Origin: Clostridium sp. CF012
GTDB lineage: Bacteria > Bacillota > Clostridia > Clostridiales > Clostridiaceae
DNA length: 64,000 bases
Direction: 5' to 3'
Assembly: GCF_018861755.1 (NCBI RefSeq)
Contig: NZ_JAHLEF010000004.1
Span: forward strand, 62,001 to 126,000
Shown in pieces: positions 1 to 9,876 of the stretch (positions within the stretch are counted from its first letter, which is position 1; each line of letters opens with the position of its first letter). Made by a program: the position numbers and the translations under genes. A model generated the notes under the pieces. The model was not told the origin of the DNA. It saw nothing but the letters and a program-made list of their open reading frames with translations, and did not search any database.

Positions 1-609
1 ACAATAGGGTGCTATAGGACACATCTCACAATTAGGCTTCCTTGCTTTACATATTTTTCGGCCATGCCATATAATATAATGATGGGCATCACTCCACATT
101 TTTCTAGGAATATTTTTCATAAGTTGCTGCTCTACCTCTTCTACGTTTTTTCCTGAGGCAAGCCCTATTCTTTTTGAAACTCTAAAAACATGGGTATCAA
201 CAGCAATTGCCGGAATACCAAAAGCATTGGATAATACCACATTAGCAGTTTTCCTACCTACACCACTCAGTTCTATTAGTTCTTCCATAGTGCTTGGCAC
301 CTCACCATCATGTTTTTCTAATATAAGCTTTGTAGCACCTAAAATATTTTTACTCTTATTATTATAAAACCCACAGCTTTTAATTTTCTCTCCTAGTTCT
401 TCTTGTGATAGTGTAATCATAGCGACCGGTGTATTATATTCCTTATATAGCTCTTTTGTAACAATATTTACTCGCTGGTCAGTACATTGCGCTGATAATA
501 TAGTTGAAACTAAAAGTTCATAATGATTAGTGAAATCAAGGCCACACTTTGCTCCTGCATATGTTTCATTAAGAATTTCAAGCACTGCTTTAATTGTTTT
601 CTTATTCAT
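1..609 (-). CDS. nth: Endonuclease III (3' end cut by window edge)
   Basis: DNA glycosylase/AP lyase of base excision repair that removes oxidised pyrimidines. I translated 203 codons from ATG at 609; the last few codons lie outside the window. The helix-hairpin-helix LSGVGRKTANVV carries Lys120, and VDTHVFR carries Asp138, the two catalytic residues of the family. The iron-sulfur cysteines fall at 187, 194, 197 and 203 (C-x6-C-x2-C-x5-C), the same numbers as in E. coli Nth, so the protein looks complete up to the window edge. It is monocistronic as far as can be seen; the next gene upstream, tdh, ends with its own terminator. Confidence 0.96.
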   Translation of the reverse strand, partial: MNKKTIKAVLEILNETYAGAKCGLDFTNHYELLVSTILSAQCTDQRVNIVTKELYKEYNTPVAMITLSQEELGEKIKSCGFYNNKSKNILGATKLILEKHDGEVPSTMEELIELSGVGRKTANVVLSNAFGIPAIAVDTHVFRVSKRIGLASGKNVEEVEQQLMKNIPRKMWSDAHHYIIWHGRKICKARKPNCEMCPIAPYC

Positions 610-721
610 ATAAATCACCCACTTTTTACTATCTAACTATTTCCTTAGGATTATTTTATCACACTCTATGCCAAAATAATTTAATTCTAAATTTTTTAAT
701 TATAAATTGATTAATAAAAAT

Positions 722-754
722 ACGCTGTTTACCCCTACATGAGGAAAACAGCGT
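722..754 (-). terminator. Rho-independent terminator of kbl-tdh
   Basis: Inverted repeat ACGCTGTTT / AAAACAGCGT about 15 bases downstream of the tdh stop, followed on the minus strand by ATTTTTATT. It ends the threonine degradation operon before nth. Confidence 0.8.
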
Positions 755-768
755 ATAAATTATAACTA

Positions 769-1728
769 TTACTTTGCGCCAATTCCTTTAGCACGTAGCT
801 TTTGAAGCATATCAGTAGTCATTTTTGCTAAATCATATTCAGCTACAAATCCCCACTCATTTTTAGCACAAGTTGAATCCATTGAATTTGGCCATGAATC
901 AGCGATTCCTTGTCTTATTGGATCTACATTATAATCCATAATAAAACCAGGCATATGTTTTTTGATTTCAGCCGCTATTTCTTCTGGCTCAAAACTCATA
1001 GCTGCAATATTAAATGCATTTCTATGTATTAATTTTGATGCATCAGCTTCCAATAAATTAATTATTGCATTTATTGCATCTGGCATATACATCATATCCA
1101 TCTTTGTACCACTCGCAATGAATGAGGTGTACTTGCCTGATTTTAATGCTTCATAGTATATGTCAACTGCATAATCAGTTGTACCGCCTCCTGGAAGAAC
1201 TTCATAAGAAATTAGTCCTGGGAACCGAACTCCTCTTGTATCAACACCAAATTTTTTATAGTAATAATCACATAATAATTCTCCTGCAACTTTATTTACA
1301 CCATACATAGTTGTTGGTCTTTGAATTGTATCTTGTGGAGTATTATCTTTAGGCGTAGATGGTCCAAATGCACCTATAGAACTTGGTGTAAAGAACTTGC
1401 ACTTTACTTCTCTTGCAACTTCTAAAGCGTTTACAAGTCCACCCATGTTTATATTCCAAGCCAGCAGTGGTTTTGCTTCTGCTGTTGCTGATAATAAAGC
1501 TGCTAAATGAACTAATGTATCTATTTCATATTTTTTAGCAAGTTCCAGCATAGCTTTATGATCAGTTACATCCAATAGTTCAAAAGGACCGGTCGTAACT
1601 ACAGGGCTACCCTCTAGCTTTCTTAAATCTGTTGCGATTACATTTTCACTACCATAAATTTCTCTCATTTTCATTACAAGTTCTGAACCTATTTGTCCTA
1701 AGGCTCCTGTTACTAATATTTTTTTCAT
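769..1728 (-). CDS. tdh: L-threonine 3-dehydrogenase, SDR type
   Basis: NAD-dependent oxidation of L-threonine to 2-amino-3-ketobutyrate. The 319-residue protein belongs to the extended short-chain dehydrogenase (UDP-galactose-epimerase-like) type, not the zinc alcohol-dehydrogenase type. The N-terminal Rossmann motif is VTGALGQIG (residues 6-14), SSIGAFG follows at 116-122, and the catalytic YxxxK is Tyr142/Lys146. Its partner kbl lies immediately upstream and uses its product, which makes the assignment firm. A GGAGGG ribosome site precedes the ATG. In this fermentative setting the pathway yields glycine plus acetyl-CoA and NADH. Confidence 0.93.
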   Translation of the reverse strand: MKKILVTGALGQIGSELVMKMREIYGSENVIATDLRKLEGSPVVTTGPFELLDVTDHKAMLELAKKYEIDTLVHLAALLSATAEAKPLLAWNINMGGLVNALEVAREVKCKFFTPSSIGAFGPSTPKDNTPQDTIQRPTTMYGVNKVAGELLCDYYYKKFGVDTRGVRFPGLISYEVLPGGGTTDYAVDIYYEALKSGKYTSFIASGTKMDMMYMPDAINAIINLLEADASKLIHRNAFNIAAMSFEPEEIAAEIKKHMPGFIMDYNVDPIRQGIADSWPNSMDSTCAKNEWGFVAEYDLAKMTTDMLQKLRAKGIGAK

Positions 1729-1785
1729 TATATTCCCTCCATATTTAGCTAATTAATGCATAATATTGTAAACGTTTAAATTCAT

Positions 1786-1817
1786 AGATATAACACCTAT
1801 TTATTAGGCGTTATATC
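1786..1817 (-). other. Intercistronic hairpin between kbl and tdh
   Basis: Inverted repeat AGATATAAC...GTTATATCT in the gap of about 100 bases between kbl and tdh. No U-run follows on the minus strand, so it is more likely an mRNA processing or stability element than a full terminator. Confidence 0.45.
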
Positions 1818-1827
1818 TAATTGTTAT

Positions 1828-3021
1828 TTATTTTATTATCTTCATTTCTTTACCAACTTTTTCATAAATAGCTAATGCATTATCTAACATTTCTTTTGTA
1901 TGTGCTGCTGTAGGCATATTTCTTACCCTTCCAGTTCCTTTTCTAACAGTTGGGAAAACTATTGATTTTGCGTAAACGCCCTCTTCAAATAGTTTCTTAC
2001 TGAATTCTTGAGTTTTAAGTTCATCTCCTATTATACATGGAGTAATTGGAGTTTCACTATTTCCAATATCAAATCCAAGGTCTTTTAACCCCTTCTTTAA
2101 ATAATTTGCATTCTCCCAAAGTTTATCATGAAGCTCAGTACTTTCTGTAAGAATGTTAATAGCTTCAATTGCAGCACCTGCTGCTCCTGGTGTTAGTGAT
2201 GTTGAGAAAAGGAATGGTCTAGCGCGAACCATAAGCCAATCAATTAAGTCCCTTGTTCCAGCTACATATCCACCTACAACGCCAATAGCCTTAGATAATG
2301 TACCAATTTGAAAGTCTATCTTATCTGACAACCCAAAATGATGTACAGTACCTGCACCTTTTCCCATTACTCCTGAACCGTGAGCATCATCTACGTACGT
2401 TATTAAATCAAACTCTTCTGCTATTTTTACAATTTCAGGAAGTTTGGCAACATCACCATCCATAGAGAATACACCATCAGTGATAACCATAATTTTCTCA
2501 TATAAGCCTGACTCTACTGCTTCTTTTGCCTTATTTCTTAAATCTACCATATCTGAATGTTCTACTCTTATGATTTTGGCTCCAGATAATCTACACCCAT
2601 CTATTATTGATGCATGATTTAGTGAATCTGAAAGAATAGCATCTTTTTTATTCATTACTGCTGAAATTGCTCCCATATTACAATTGAATCCTGATTGGAA
2701 AGCAATAGATGCCTCTGTATGTTTAAATTCAGCAAGTTTTTGTTCCAATTTAGTATGAATCTCTAAAGTACCATTTATTGTTCTAACTGCACCTGCTCCT
2801 GTACCATATTCCTTAGTTGCTTCAATAGTAGCTTCAATCATTCTAGGATTTGTTGCAAGACCTAAGTAGTTATTTGAAGATAAGTTAATTAACTCCTTAT
2901 CCCCTATTGTAATAACAGGTCCATTTGAACTTTTTAATATATTAATTACGTTATACAAACCTTTACTTTTCAAATCATCTAAATTCTCTTTTAAAAATTT
3001 TCCTAATACTTTACTTCCCAT
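1828..3021 (-). CDS. kbl: Glycine C-acetyltransferase (2-amino-3-ketobutyrate CoA ligase)
   Basis: PLP enzyme of the alpha-oxoamine synthase family that splits 2-amino-3-ketobutyrate with CoA into glycine and acetyl-CoA. The start at 3021 is chosen because GGAGG sits nine bases before this ATG. An open frame continues 20 codons upstream, but that part has no ribosome site and lies outside the family's N-terminus. From this start the protein has 397 residues. The PLP lysine is Lys244 in GTLSKAIG, the VDDAHG motif binds the cofactor at 210-215, and the glycine-rich [13 protein letters not shown] segment is typical. It is followed by tdh, so the two steps of threonine degradation are cotranscribed. 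Confidence 0.94.
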   Translation of the reverse strand: MGSKVLGKFLKENLDDLKSKGLYNVINILKSSNGPVITIGDKELINLSSNNYLGLATNPRMIEATIEATKEYGTGAGAVRTINGTLEIHTKLEQKLAEFKHTEASIAFQSGFNCNMGAISAVMNKKDAILSDSLNHASIIDGCRLSGAKIIRVEHSDMVDLRNKAKEAVESGLYEKIMVITDGVFSMDGDVAKLPEIVKIAEEFDLITYVDDAHGSGVMGKGAGTVHHFGLSDKIDFQIGTLSKAIGVVGGYVAGTRDLIDWLMVRARPFLFSTSLTPGAAGAAIEAINILTESTELHDKLWENANYLKKGLKDLGFDIGNSETPITPCIIGDELKTQEFSKKLFEEGVYAKSIVFPTVRKGTGRVRNMPTAAHTKEMLDNALAIYEKVGKEMKIIK

Positions 3022-3247
3022 GATAACATGCCTCCAAACTTTTTTTTTGTATATTCCTATAAAAATATATAAGAATTTCATATTTAATCACAAGTCCATT
3101 ATATATCTTTTATCTCGAAATGCCAAATCAAATTATAAATTCTCTATCCTAAAAGCAATATTTCTTTTATTTTTTTAAATTTATGATTTTTTTTCACCAT
3201 TAATACTCATTATACCACTAATAAGCTCGTTTATATAAGATATATTT

Positions 3248-3290
3248 AAAAAAACAAGATTTCAGTTCTTAAACAGAATTTCTTGTTTTT
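3248..3290 (-). terminator. Terminator of the cysK-cysE-queG-plsC operon
   Basis: AAAACAAGA / TCTTGTTTT inverted repeat just downstream of plsC, followed on the minus strand by a T-run. The stem is AT-rich and the loop is long. Confidence 0.6.
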
Positions 3291-3312
3291 ATTACTTATT
3301 ATTAATTATTAC

Positions 3313-4020
3313 CTAATTGGAATCGGAATATACTCCTCTATATTGCTCTGGAAGTAACACTGCTATACTCACCATAATTTCATGCATGGCCCTATCATGA
3401 TACTGATTTTTATCTTCCTCGACATTTTTGCTTGGAAGCATAATAGGTTCACCAATATTAATATTTACATCTGCATAATTAAATTTTTCCGATGCCATGT
3501 TTGTTTCATTAATTGGTAATAACTTTTCTGTGCCCCATATGCCCATGGGAATAATTGTTGCCTTTGATAATTTAGCCATTAATAAAAGACCCTTCTTAGC
3601 TTCTGCCATTTTCCCATTTCTACTTCTGGTCCCTTCTGGAAAAATCATAATATTATTTCCTTGTTTTAACGTATTAACAATTTTAGATATAGCTTCCTTA
3701 TCTGCAGAATTAGGTTTTATATTTATAGTCTTAGCCACGTGGAATCCTAGTTTAGTAAGCTTATTATCTGTTAGCTTTATACCAGCAACAAAAGTTACAT
3801 TTTGATCCTTTAATAGCCTGTTCATAATTATACCATCAGCATTACTTAGATGATTACATATAAAAATCATTGGAGACTTTATATCCGCAATTTTTTCCAT
3901 TCCATGGGTTTTTATATTTGCATATTTATTAATATATGTATCCAGCAATTTATTTGCTATAAATGATACCACTTTATCTGGTAAAATATCTATTATTCGG
4001 AGCATTATTGGAGAAATCAT
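3313..4020 (-). CDS. plsC: 1-acyl-sn-glycerol-3-phosphate acyltransferase
   Basis: Adds the second acyl chain to lysophosphatidic acid in phospholipid synthesis at the membrane. The HX4D catalytic motif is NHLSNAD (His57, Asp62) and the substrate motif FPEGTR is at 127-132. The start at 4020 is preferred because AGGTGG lies eight bases upstream of this ATG. An ATG six codons earlier has that ribosome site inside its reading frame. The protein has 235 residues, normal for the family, with a hydrophobic N-terminus. It is last in the operon after queG, with about 40 bases between them. Confidence 0.9.
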   Translation of the reverse strand: MISPIMLRIIDILPDKVVSFIANKLLDTYINKYANIKTHGMEKIADIKSPMIFICNHLSNADGIIMNRLLKDQNVTFVAGIKLTDNKLTKLGFHVAKTINIKPNSADKEAISKIVNTLKQGNNIMIFPEGTRSRNGKMAEAKKGLLLMAKLSKATIIPMGIWGTEKLLPINETNMASEKFNYADVNINIGEPIMLPSKNVEEDKNQYHDRAMHEIMVSIAVLLPEQYRGVYSDSN

Positions 4021-4059
4021 TAAAATTCCACCTTTCATAAAAAAGTATTTATATAATTA

Positions 4060-5052
4060 TTATAAATTGAAAAACTTTAAAAGTCTATAATAATAATCCC
4101 TTATATAAGGTGATGTTTCCTTCCCTATATTTATAATCTTAATTTTTTCAGTTAAAACCGCATTAATAATCGCATTCCTTTTAAGTATATTTTTCCCTCT
4201 CCACCCACAAGAAGTTATCTTATACTTGTCTTTAAATAAGTCATTGTCCATATTCATTAAAGCTTTTAAGTCCATATTTTCCATATATTCATAGGGTTTG
4301 AATTCACTAATAGTGCTAAACTGGATTTCACTGTTGTATGGGCAAGCCCTCTGACAGGTATCACAACCAAATAGTCTCCCATCTAATTTTTCAAACCAAG
4401 AATCCTCTATATGTTTTTTCTGAGTTATGTAGGAAAGGCATATATTGGCATCATTGTTTATTCCTGAGACTCCCTTCACTATAGAATTTGTAGGGCATGC
4501 TTGTAAACACATCTCACACTTACCACATTTTTGTACAAGTGGTTTATCAGGTAAGATTATCAAATCTGTTATAATTTCTCCTAAAAAAACATATGATCCG
4601 TATTTTTCCGTTATAAGTGTATTATTTTTTCCTATGAATCCCACTCCACTATTGCAGGCAATATATCTCTCTGGTAGCGCATTGCTATCAACAAAAGACA
4701 TAGCTTTTCCTCCCACACCCTCAATGAATTTACAAACCTTCTCCATATACTCAGTCGTAACTGCATGATAATCTCGTCCCAGGGTATATTTAGAAAAATA
4801 TGCGCTTTGGCTAAAATCTAAATCATATATATATGGAAATGCAATAGAAATTATAGTTTTTCCCTCTGGCATATACAAAAATGGATTTATTCTCTTATCT
4901 ACACTATGCTCCTCAAACTCATTTTCTAGTCCACGCTTTTTTCTTGCGTCAAAATAAGGATTTAGCTCATGAAAAATCCTACATTCGCTAAATCCTATTG
5001 TGTCTATTCCTTGTTTTTTACAAAACCCTATTATTTCTTCCTTAATATTCAT
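4060..5052 (-). CDS. queG: Epoxyqueuosine reductase
   Basis: Cobalamin and iron-sulfur enzyme for the last step of queuosine synthesis in tRNA. The catalytic Asp is Asp122 in FVDSNALPE. Two [4Fe-4S] motifs are visible: C176, C179, C182 and C186 (CGKCEMCLQACP), then C205 with C230, C233 and C237 (CDTCQRACP). At 330 residues it is the short form without the C-terminal HEAT-repeat extension of the longer versions. It lies between cysE and plsC in one tightly spaced minus-strand operon. Confidence 0.93.
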   Translation of the reverse strand: MNIKEEIIGFCKKQGIDTIGFSECRIFHELNPYFDARKKRGLENEFEEHSVDKRINPFLYMPEGKTIISIAFPYIYDLDFSQSAYFSKYTLGRDYHAVTTEYMEKVCKFIEGVGGKAMSFVDSNALPERYIACNSGVGFIGKNNTLITEKYGSYVFLGEIITDLIILPDKPLVQKCGKCEMCLQACPTNSIVKGVSGINNDANICLSYITQKKHIEDSWFEKLDGRLFGCDTCQRACPYNSEIQFSTISEFKPYEYMENMDLKALMNMDNDLFKDKYKITSCGWRGKNILKRNAIINAVLTEKIKIINIGKETSPYIRDYYYRLLKFFNL

Positions 5053-5067
5053 ATTGTCAGTCCTTCT

Positions 5068-5652
5068 TTATATCACCATATCATTATACATTCTTTTAGT
5101 TTTCCCTAAATAATCCTTAATCTCTATTATAGGGATAGCTTTCATAAAAATTACTCTAGCTGGAATCCCAACAGCAGTGGCCTTAGCTAATACATCTTTT
5201 AAAACCACAGCATTGGCACCGATCTTACTGCCAGACCCTATTTTAATTGGCCCCAAAATTTTTGCGCCAGCACCCACCACCACATCATCCCCTAAAGTAG
5301 GATGTCTTTTACCTTTATCCTTACCCGTTCCGCCAAGTGTAACTCCTTGGTACAAGGTTACATTATCTCCTATTTCCGTGGTTTCTCCTATTACTACTCC
5401 CATTCCATGATCTATAAATAATCCTTTACCTATTTGAGCTCCTGGATGAATTTCTATCCCAGTAAAAAATCTTGCAATCTGAGATATAGCTCTAGATATA
5501 AAATAGACTTTATGATTATATAGAAAATGAGCTATTCTATATAATATTATAGCATGGGTAGAAGGATATAGAAATATTACTTCCACCCAATTCTTAGCTG
5601 CTGGATCCTTTTCTAATACATTCTTAATTTCATATTTTAACATTTTAAGCAT
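5068..5652 (-). CDS. cysE: Serine O-acetyltransferase
   Basis: Makes O-acetylserine from serine and acetyl-CoA, the substrate of CysK. The N-terminal SAT helical domain is followed by left-handed beta-helix hexapeptide repeats from about residue 70. The start at 5652 is chosen because AGGGGTG sits eight bases before this ATG. A GTG four codons earlier falls inside that ribosome site. The protein has 194 residues, the short bacterial form. It is directly downstream of cysK, so the two cysteine synthesis steps are cotranscribed under the upstream T-box. Confidence 0.93.
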   Translation of the reverse strand: MLKMLKYEIKNVLEKDPAAKNWVEVIFLYPSTHAIILYRIAHFLYNHKVYFISRAISQIARFFTGIEIHPGAQIGKGLFIDHGMGVVIGETTEIGDNVTLYQGVTLGGTGKDKGKRHPTLGDDVVVGAGAKILGPIKIGSGSKIGANAVVLKDVLAKATAVGIPARVIFMKAIPIIEIKDYLGKTKRMYNDMVI

Positions 5653-5687
5653 ATAATTCTTCACCCCTATAAAACTTCAATATAAAT

Positions 5688-6599
5688 TTAGTCATAAATG
5701 CCCATGGAAATATATTTTTCTCCTCCATCAGGTGCAACCGTAACAATTTTTTTACCCTTGCCTATCTTTTTGGCAATTTTTATAGCTGCTGCAATATTAG
5801 CACCTGTTGAAATTCCTACTAATATGCCTTCTTCACTGGCCATTAGTTTTGTTATCTTGAAGGCTTCTTCATCAGATATTTTTATTATTTCATCAACAAC
5901 ATTAGCATCATAAATATCTGGTGTGAAACCTGCTCCTATTCCTTGTATTTTATGTGGTCCAGGTTCTCCCCCTGATAATACAGGAGATTTTTCTGGTTCA
6001 ACCGCAACTACTTTAATACCTTGTTTAATTTCTTTTAATCTTTTTCCTACTCCAGCAATTGTTCCGCCGGTGCCTACTCCCGCTACAAAAATATCTATAT
6101 CCACCACGTCTTCCATTATTTCTTCTGCGGTTGTGGCATAATGCTTTTCTGGATTTGCTAAATTAGTAAATTGCTGAGGTATAAAGAAACTAGGTTTCCC
6201 CTCCGCTATCTCCTTAGCCTTATTTATAGCACCCTTCATACCTTTGGTACCATCAGTAAGCACAAGTTGTGCTCCATATGCCTTAATTAAATTCCGTCTT
6301 TCAACGCTCATAGTATCTGGCATAACAATAATTACCTCATAACCTTTAATTCTTCCGATCATTGCTAGTGCTATTCCCATATTTCCACTAGATGGCTCAA
6401 CTATGGTGAATCCTTCTTTTAATAGTCCTAATTTCTCAGCTTTTTCTATCATTCCAAGAGCTGCTCTATCTTTTATGCTTCCAGCTGGATTAAACTTTTC
6501 CAGTTTCACATAAATATCAGCCATATCACCCTCCACTAATTTATTTAATTTTAAAACCGGTGTTGCTCCTATCATATCTAAAACGTTGTTATACATCAT
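5688..6599 (-). CDS. cysK: Cysteine synthase A (O-acetylserine sulfhydrylase)
   Basis: PLP enzyme that makes cysteine from O-acetylserine and sulfide. The PLP lysine is Lys43 in GSIKDRAA. The substrate loop reads PSSGNMGIALA, with Met where TSGNTG is more usual. The phosphate-binding GVGTGGTIAGVG is intact. The 303-residue length is typical. GGAGGG precedes two adjacent ATG codons, of which the first is used here. The upstream T-box with a likely UGC specifier indicates control by uncharged tRNA-Cys. Confidence 0.95.
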   Translation of the reverse strand: MMYNNVLDMIGATPVLKLNKLVEGDMADIYVKLEKFNPAGSIKDRAALGMIEKAEKLGLLKEGFTIVEPSSGNMGIALAMIGRIKGYEVIIVMPDTMSVERRNLIKAYGAQLVLTDGTKGMKGAINKAKEIAEGKPSFFIPQQFTNLANPEKHYATTAEEIMEDVVDIDIFVAGVGTGGTIAGVGKRLKEIKQGIKVVAVEPEKSPVLSGGEPGPHKIQGIGAGFTPDIYDANVVDEIIKISDEEAFKITKLMASEEGILVGISTGANIAAAIKIAKKIGKGKKIVTVAPDGGEKYISMGIYD

Positions 6600-6744
6600 A
6601 ATAATATCCCTCCAAATTTAAAATAATTAATTTTTCATCAACAACTATCTATATTTCTTCATTCATATATTTCTACATTCATATAATTCGCTAAAAACAA
6701 CAATTATATTTTTATCAGTGTATTTTCTAGGAAGTTTTTAAATA

Positions 6745-7015
6745 CAAAAAAAACTCCCTCTAAATCTAGAGACGAAGTTTTGCTTCGTGGTCCCACTCTA
6801 AGTTATAATCACCATAGTAATTATAAAGCCACTTTTTCAAGCACAGCGCTATGCTCTATCCCTATAACGGGGGAATCCCGATGCAGCCTACCAAAGGTAT
6901 ATTAAAATACCTAATTCGGTGCACAACTCCAAAGGGCACTTCATATAAGCTTCCCATAAGAATCTTCTCAGCTTTAGACTCTCTCTCTGTACATTCTTCT
7001 TATATTACTTTCCTT
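6745..7015 (-). promoter_or_regulatory. T-box leader (cysteine) of cysK operon
   Basis: tRNA-sensing riboswitch in the long cysK leader. The conserved antiterminator bulge reads AGAGTGGGACCACGAAG (6800-6784, minus strand). The terminator hairpin CTCTA/TAGAG (6758-6771) is followed by eight T residues on the minus strand. In Stem I, by alignment with the proS T-box in this window, the specifier is TGC at 6938-6936 (cysteine) within GAAGTGCCCTTTGGAG. Uncharged tRNA-Cys should allow readthrough into cysK-cysE-queG-plsC. The T-box call is strong; the exact 5' end and specifier register are inferred. Confidence 0.88.
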
Positions 7016-7148
7016 TTTCTCAGTATTTCCTAGTATTTTAGTATGAATTACTTTTCTTTATTATATTATATTCTTAACATTTAAATATGTCAATACTATT
7101 TCATTTTTTATTCATATATTTTTTCATTGTAAATATTCTTTATAATAA

Positions 7149-7178
7149 AAAAACTGTTAGAATAAACTAACAGTTTTT
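7149..7178 (-). terminator. Terminator of the FAD oxidoreductase gene
   Basis: Perfect 12-base inverted repeat AAAAACTGTTAG / CTAACAGTTTTT three bases after the stop codon, with T-runs in the stem. Confidence 0.85.
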
Positions 7179-7180
7179 GC

Positions 7181-8161
7181 CTAAATCTTATTATTCTTTA
7201 AGTATTGAGTCGTAGCAATACCTATCTTCCGGCTTTGCTTTATAATACTTTCTGAAAAATCATACCCGAGAGTTACATTTCCGCAAGCAAAAATACCAGC
7301 TATATTAGTTTGTGATTTTTCATTTAATTGAATTTGCCCCGTTGATGAATCAATTTCTATTTTTGCTTGTTTTGCGAGTTCATTGTCTGGATATAACTTT
7401 ACAGATAAAAGTAATGCATCACAAGAAATATATTCATCGCTACCTTTAATAACCTCATTATTATTATCTAACTTTACTAAAGTAACGCCTTCAATTCTAC
7501 TTTTGCCTGCAATGGCAATGACCTTTTGCTTTGTTCTCAATGGTATATTAAAATCATTAAGGAAAGTACCTAGTTTTTTATCAACTGCATCAATATAATC
7601 TTTACTTTCAACTACAGCTTTAACATTAGCTCCCTCAATGGAGAGTCTACTTGCCATTTTTAATGCAATATCTCCTGTACCTAATATGATTATTTGTTTT
7701 CCTGGCATATATCCCTCTATATTTACAAATTTCTGCGCGGCCCCAACAGTGTATATGCCTGCACAGGTACTACCCGCAAGATTAGAAAAGCCCCTTGGTC
7801 TCTCTCTGCACCCGGTGGCAATTATTATAACTTTAGCTCTTATTTTAAAGACTCCATCATAAGTATTCACTGCATTAATTTCTTTAGTATCACTTAAATT
7901 TAACACCGTAGTGTCTACTTTGTATGAAATACCCAGTTTATTAACTTTATCTATAAATTTCTGCACATATTCTGGTCCAGTCAAATCTTCGCCAAAGGTG
8001 CTTAGTCCAAATCCATTATGGATACACTGATTTATTGTTCCGCCCAATTGATTTTCCCTTTCCAAAATTAAAATTTTCCCTTCATAGTTTTCTTTAGCTG
8101 AAATAGCAGCTGCAAGACCTGCCGGACCTCCTCCGATTACTACTATGTCATATTGCTGCAT
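7181..8161 (-). CDS. NAD(P)/FAD-dependent oxidoreductase
   Basis: Flavoprotein of the pyridine nucleotide-disulfide oxidoreductase superfamily. The FAD motif GGGPAGLAAA is near the N-terminus. The second dinucleotide site reads ILGTGDIALKMA, and IFACGNV near the C-terminus is the usual FAD-contact motif. ATGCRERPR resembles the GlpA/sarcosine- or octopine-oxidase-like subgroup. There is no CxxC redox pair, so it is not a thioredoxin reductase. The start at 8161 is chosen because GGAGGGT lies five bases upstream of this ATG. The substrate is unknown. It stands alone, without the second dehydrogenase and the small cysteine-rich protein that often accompany this subgroup. Confidence 0.8.
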   Translation of the reverse strand: MQQYDIVVIGGGPAGLAAAISAKENYEGKILILERENQLGGTINQCIHNGFGLSTFGEDLTGPEYVQKFIDKVNKLGISYKVDTTVLNLSDTKEINAVNTYDGVFKIRAKVIIIATGCRERPRGFSNLAGSTCAGIYTVGAAQKFVNIEGYMPGKQIIILGTGDIALKMASRLSIEGANVKAVVESKDYIDAVDKKLGTFLNDFNIPLRTKQKVIAIAGKSRIEGVTLVKLDNNNEVIKGSDEYISCDALLLSVKLYPDNELAKQAKIEIDSSTGQIQLNEKSQTNIAGIFACGNVTLGYDFSESIIKQSRKIGIATTQYLKNNKI

Positions 8162-8302
8162 TACATACCCTCCTATTTCAATGCATCCCAAAAAATAACT
8201 AGTCAATATGCTAGTCTATTTTTGGAATGTCTAATATTAAAATTTGATAATCCATTATAAATAAACGCAAAAACCCGTGAAAATAATTTCACAGGTTTTA
8301 TT

Positions 8303-8378
8303 TGGCAGGGGTAGTAGGACTCGAACCTACAACCAATGGTTTTGGAGACCACTACTCTACCAATTGAGCCATACCCCT
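8303..8378 (-). tRNA. tRNA-Trp (CCA)
   Basis: Cloverleaf on the minus strand with acceptor AGGGGTA/TACCCCT, anticodon loop CTCCAAA (CCA, tryptophan), T-arm GGTTCGAGTCC, and an encoded 3' CCA. Confidence 0.96.
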
Positions 8379-8403
8379 TTATTGCGTATAAAATTTTTAA
8401 AAA

Positions 8404-8479
8404 TGGCAGGGGTAGTAGGGCTCGAACCTACAACCAATGGTTTTGGAGACCACTACTCTACCAACTGAGCTATACCCCT
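8404..8479 (-). tRNA. tRNA-Trp (CCA), second copy
   Basis: Near-identical copy of the neighbouring tRNA-Trp, 25 bases away, with the same anticodon CCA and encoded 3' CCA. Only three substitutions are visible between the copies: one in the T-arm stem and two in or next to the D-arm. Confidence 0.96.
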
Positions 8480-8612
8480 AAAATACATTCAAATTGTATC
8501 ATGTATTTTTAATAAATGCAAGCATTTTATATTTTAATGACATTTTAAGAAACACAGAAAACTATCGCATATACACTCTGTGCTTCTTAATGCTTACTTT
8601 AGTACTAACGAA

Positions 8613-9233
8613 TTATTCTACTTTAAAACCAGCGGCCTTTACTTTTGAAACGATGTCATCGAAATTTTCAGTTTCAAGTCTTACAACAATTTCTTTAACC
8701 TCAGTAAGACTTTTTGGATCAATAACTACAAAGCTAATTATATCGCCTTTGTTTTCAGTTATTATTTTTGAAAGCTTAGAAATCTGCCCTTGAATATCAT
8801 AAGCTATAACTGCTAAACGTTTTCCTTTGTTAAGCCCAAATAGCTCAGTAAATTGATGAAATATAGCATGATGTGTAACTATGCCCTTAAAATCACCATT
8901 GTTATCTACTACTGCAACAAATGAAACACTTCTTGTCTCTAAAAAATGTGCCGCTTCTTCTGCTTGTTGCATTGGATTAATAACAGGTACATCAGTCCTC
9001 ATAACGTTTTCAACTACAAAATCAGATAACAAGCATTTCTTATCAAGACAATTTTCATAATAATAAGTATATATTCTTTCTTTTGAAATTGATCCAATGA
9101 ATTTATTACCCTCAGTTACAGGAATTGATAAAAAATTGTTTTCATCCATAATTTCTAAAGCTTTACCTATTGTCACCTTTGGTGTTACCGTAATTAATTT
9201 TTCTTTTAATAGCATCAAATTATTAACAAACAT
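8613..9233 (-). CDS. CBS-pair and ACT domain protein
   Basis: A 206-residue cytoplasmic protein with two CBS motifs (about residues 5-60 and 75-130) followed by a C-terminal ACT-like domain (about 138-206, starting KRLAVIAYDIQGQI). The layout resembles AcuB-type regulators. CBS pairs commonly bind adenine nucleotides and ACT domains bind amino acids, so a ligand-sensing role is likely, but the target is unknown. TAAGGAGGGG precedes the ATG. It lies just upstream of the divergent tsaE operon. Confidence 0.82.
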   Translation of the reverse strand: MFVNNLMLLKEKLITVTPKVTIGKALEIMDENNFLSIPVTEGNKFIGSISKERIYTYYYENCLDKKCLLSDFVVENVMRTDVPVINPMQQAEEAAHFLETRSVSFVAVVDNNGDFKGIVTHHAIFHQFTELFGLNKGKRLAVIAYDIQGQISKLSKIITENKGDIISFVVIDPKSLTEVKEIVVRLETENFDDIVSKVKAAGFKVE

Positions 9234-9417
9234 TATTTTCCCCTCCTTAATAAGGTATATAAGCTATTATACATTATTTTATAATTTAAGTATAAACAAT
9301 TGTTTTTTATTTTAGAAATATATTTAGTAGAAATAAAAGTATATATTATGGTCAATCTCCTATATTACCTTTTCTTTTTTTATATTTTAGGATAAAATAT
9401 CTAGTGAGGTGAAACTT

Positions 9418-9876
9418 ATGGAATTTGTAGTAACTACAGTAGAAGAAACTTATAAAATAGGAGAACTAATAGGTTCGCTTGTTAATCCAGGTGATATAAT
9501 ATGTTTAATTGGTGATCTCGGCACTGGCAAAACTCATTTAACAAAGGGAATTGCAAAAGGTTTAGGTATTGAAGATCATGTTACAAGCCCTACTTTTACG
9601 ATTGTAAATGAATATTCAGGTCGTTTAAAATTATTTCATTTTGATGTATACAGGGTAAATGATCCGGATGAAATAGAAGCTATAGGCTTTGATGAATATA
9701 TATTTAGTGATGCCGTTAGTATTATTGAATGGGCTAATTATATTGAGGAATTGATTCCGCCAAATAACTTAACCATTAACATAGAAAAGCTCCCTGAATT
9801 TGGAGATAATTACAGAAAAATTAATATGAAATATTTAGATAGAAGATACGATTATATAAAGGAGCTGAAAATATGA
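9418..9876 (+). CDS. tsaE: tRNA threonylcarbamoyladenosine biosynthesis ATPase
   Basis: ATPase of the TsaB-TsaD-TsaE complex that makes t6A37 in ANN-decoding tRNAs. The Walker A GDLGTGKTH is at about residues 35-43, and SPTFTIVNEY and HFDVYR are conserved family segments. The start at 9418 is chosen because AGTGAGGTG precedes this ATG; an in-frame GTG three codons upstream is part of that ribosome site. The protein has 152 residues. Its stop overlaps the tsaB ATG by four bases, so translation is coupled. Confidence 0.95.
   Translation: MEFVVTTVEETYKIGELIGSLVNPGDIICLIGDLGTGKTHLTKGIAKGLGIEDHVTSPTFTIVNEYSGRLKLFHFDVYRVNDPDEIEAIGFDEYIFSDAVSIIEWANYIEELIPPNNLTINIEKLPEFGDNYRKINMKYLDRRYDYIKELKI

Noticed and set aside
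6851-7033. Plus-strand open frame of 60 codons upstream of cysK
   Set aside because: It lies wholly inside the T-box leader, which is transcribed on the other strand.
8277-8468. Plus-strand open frame of 63 codons over the tRNA-Trp pair
   Set aside because: It is the complement of two tRNA genes; the repeated peptide is a by-product of their near-identity.
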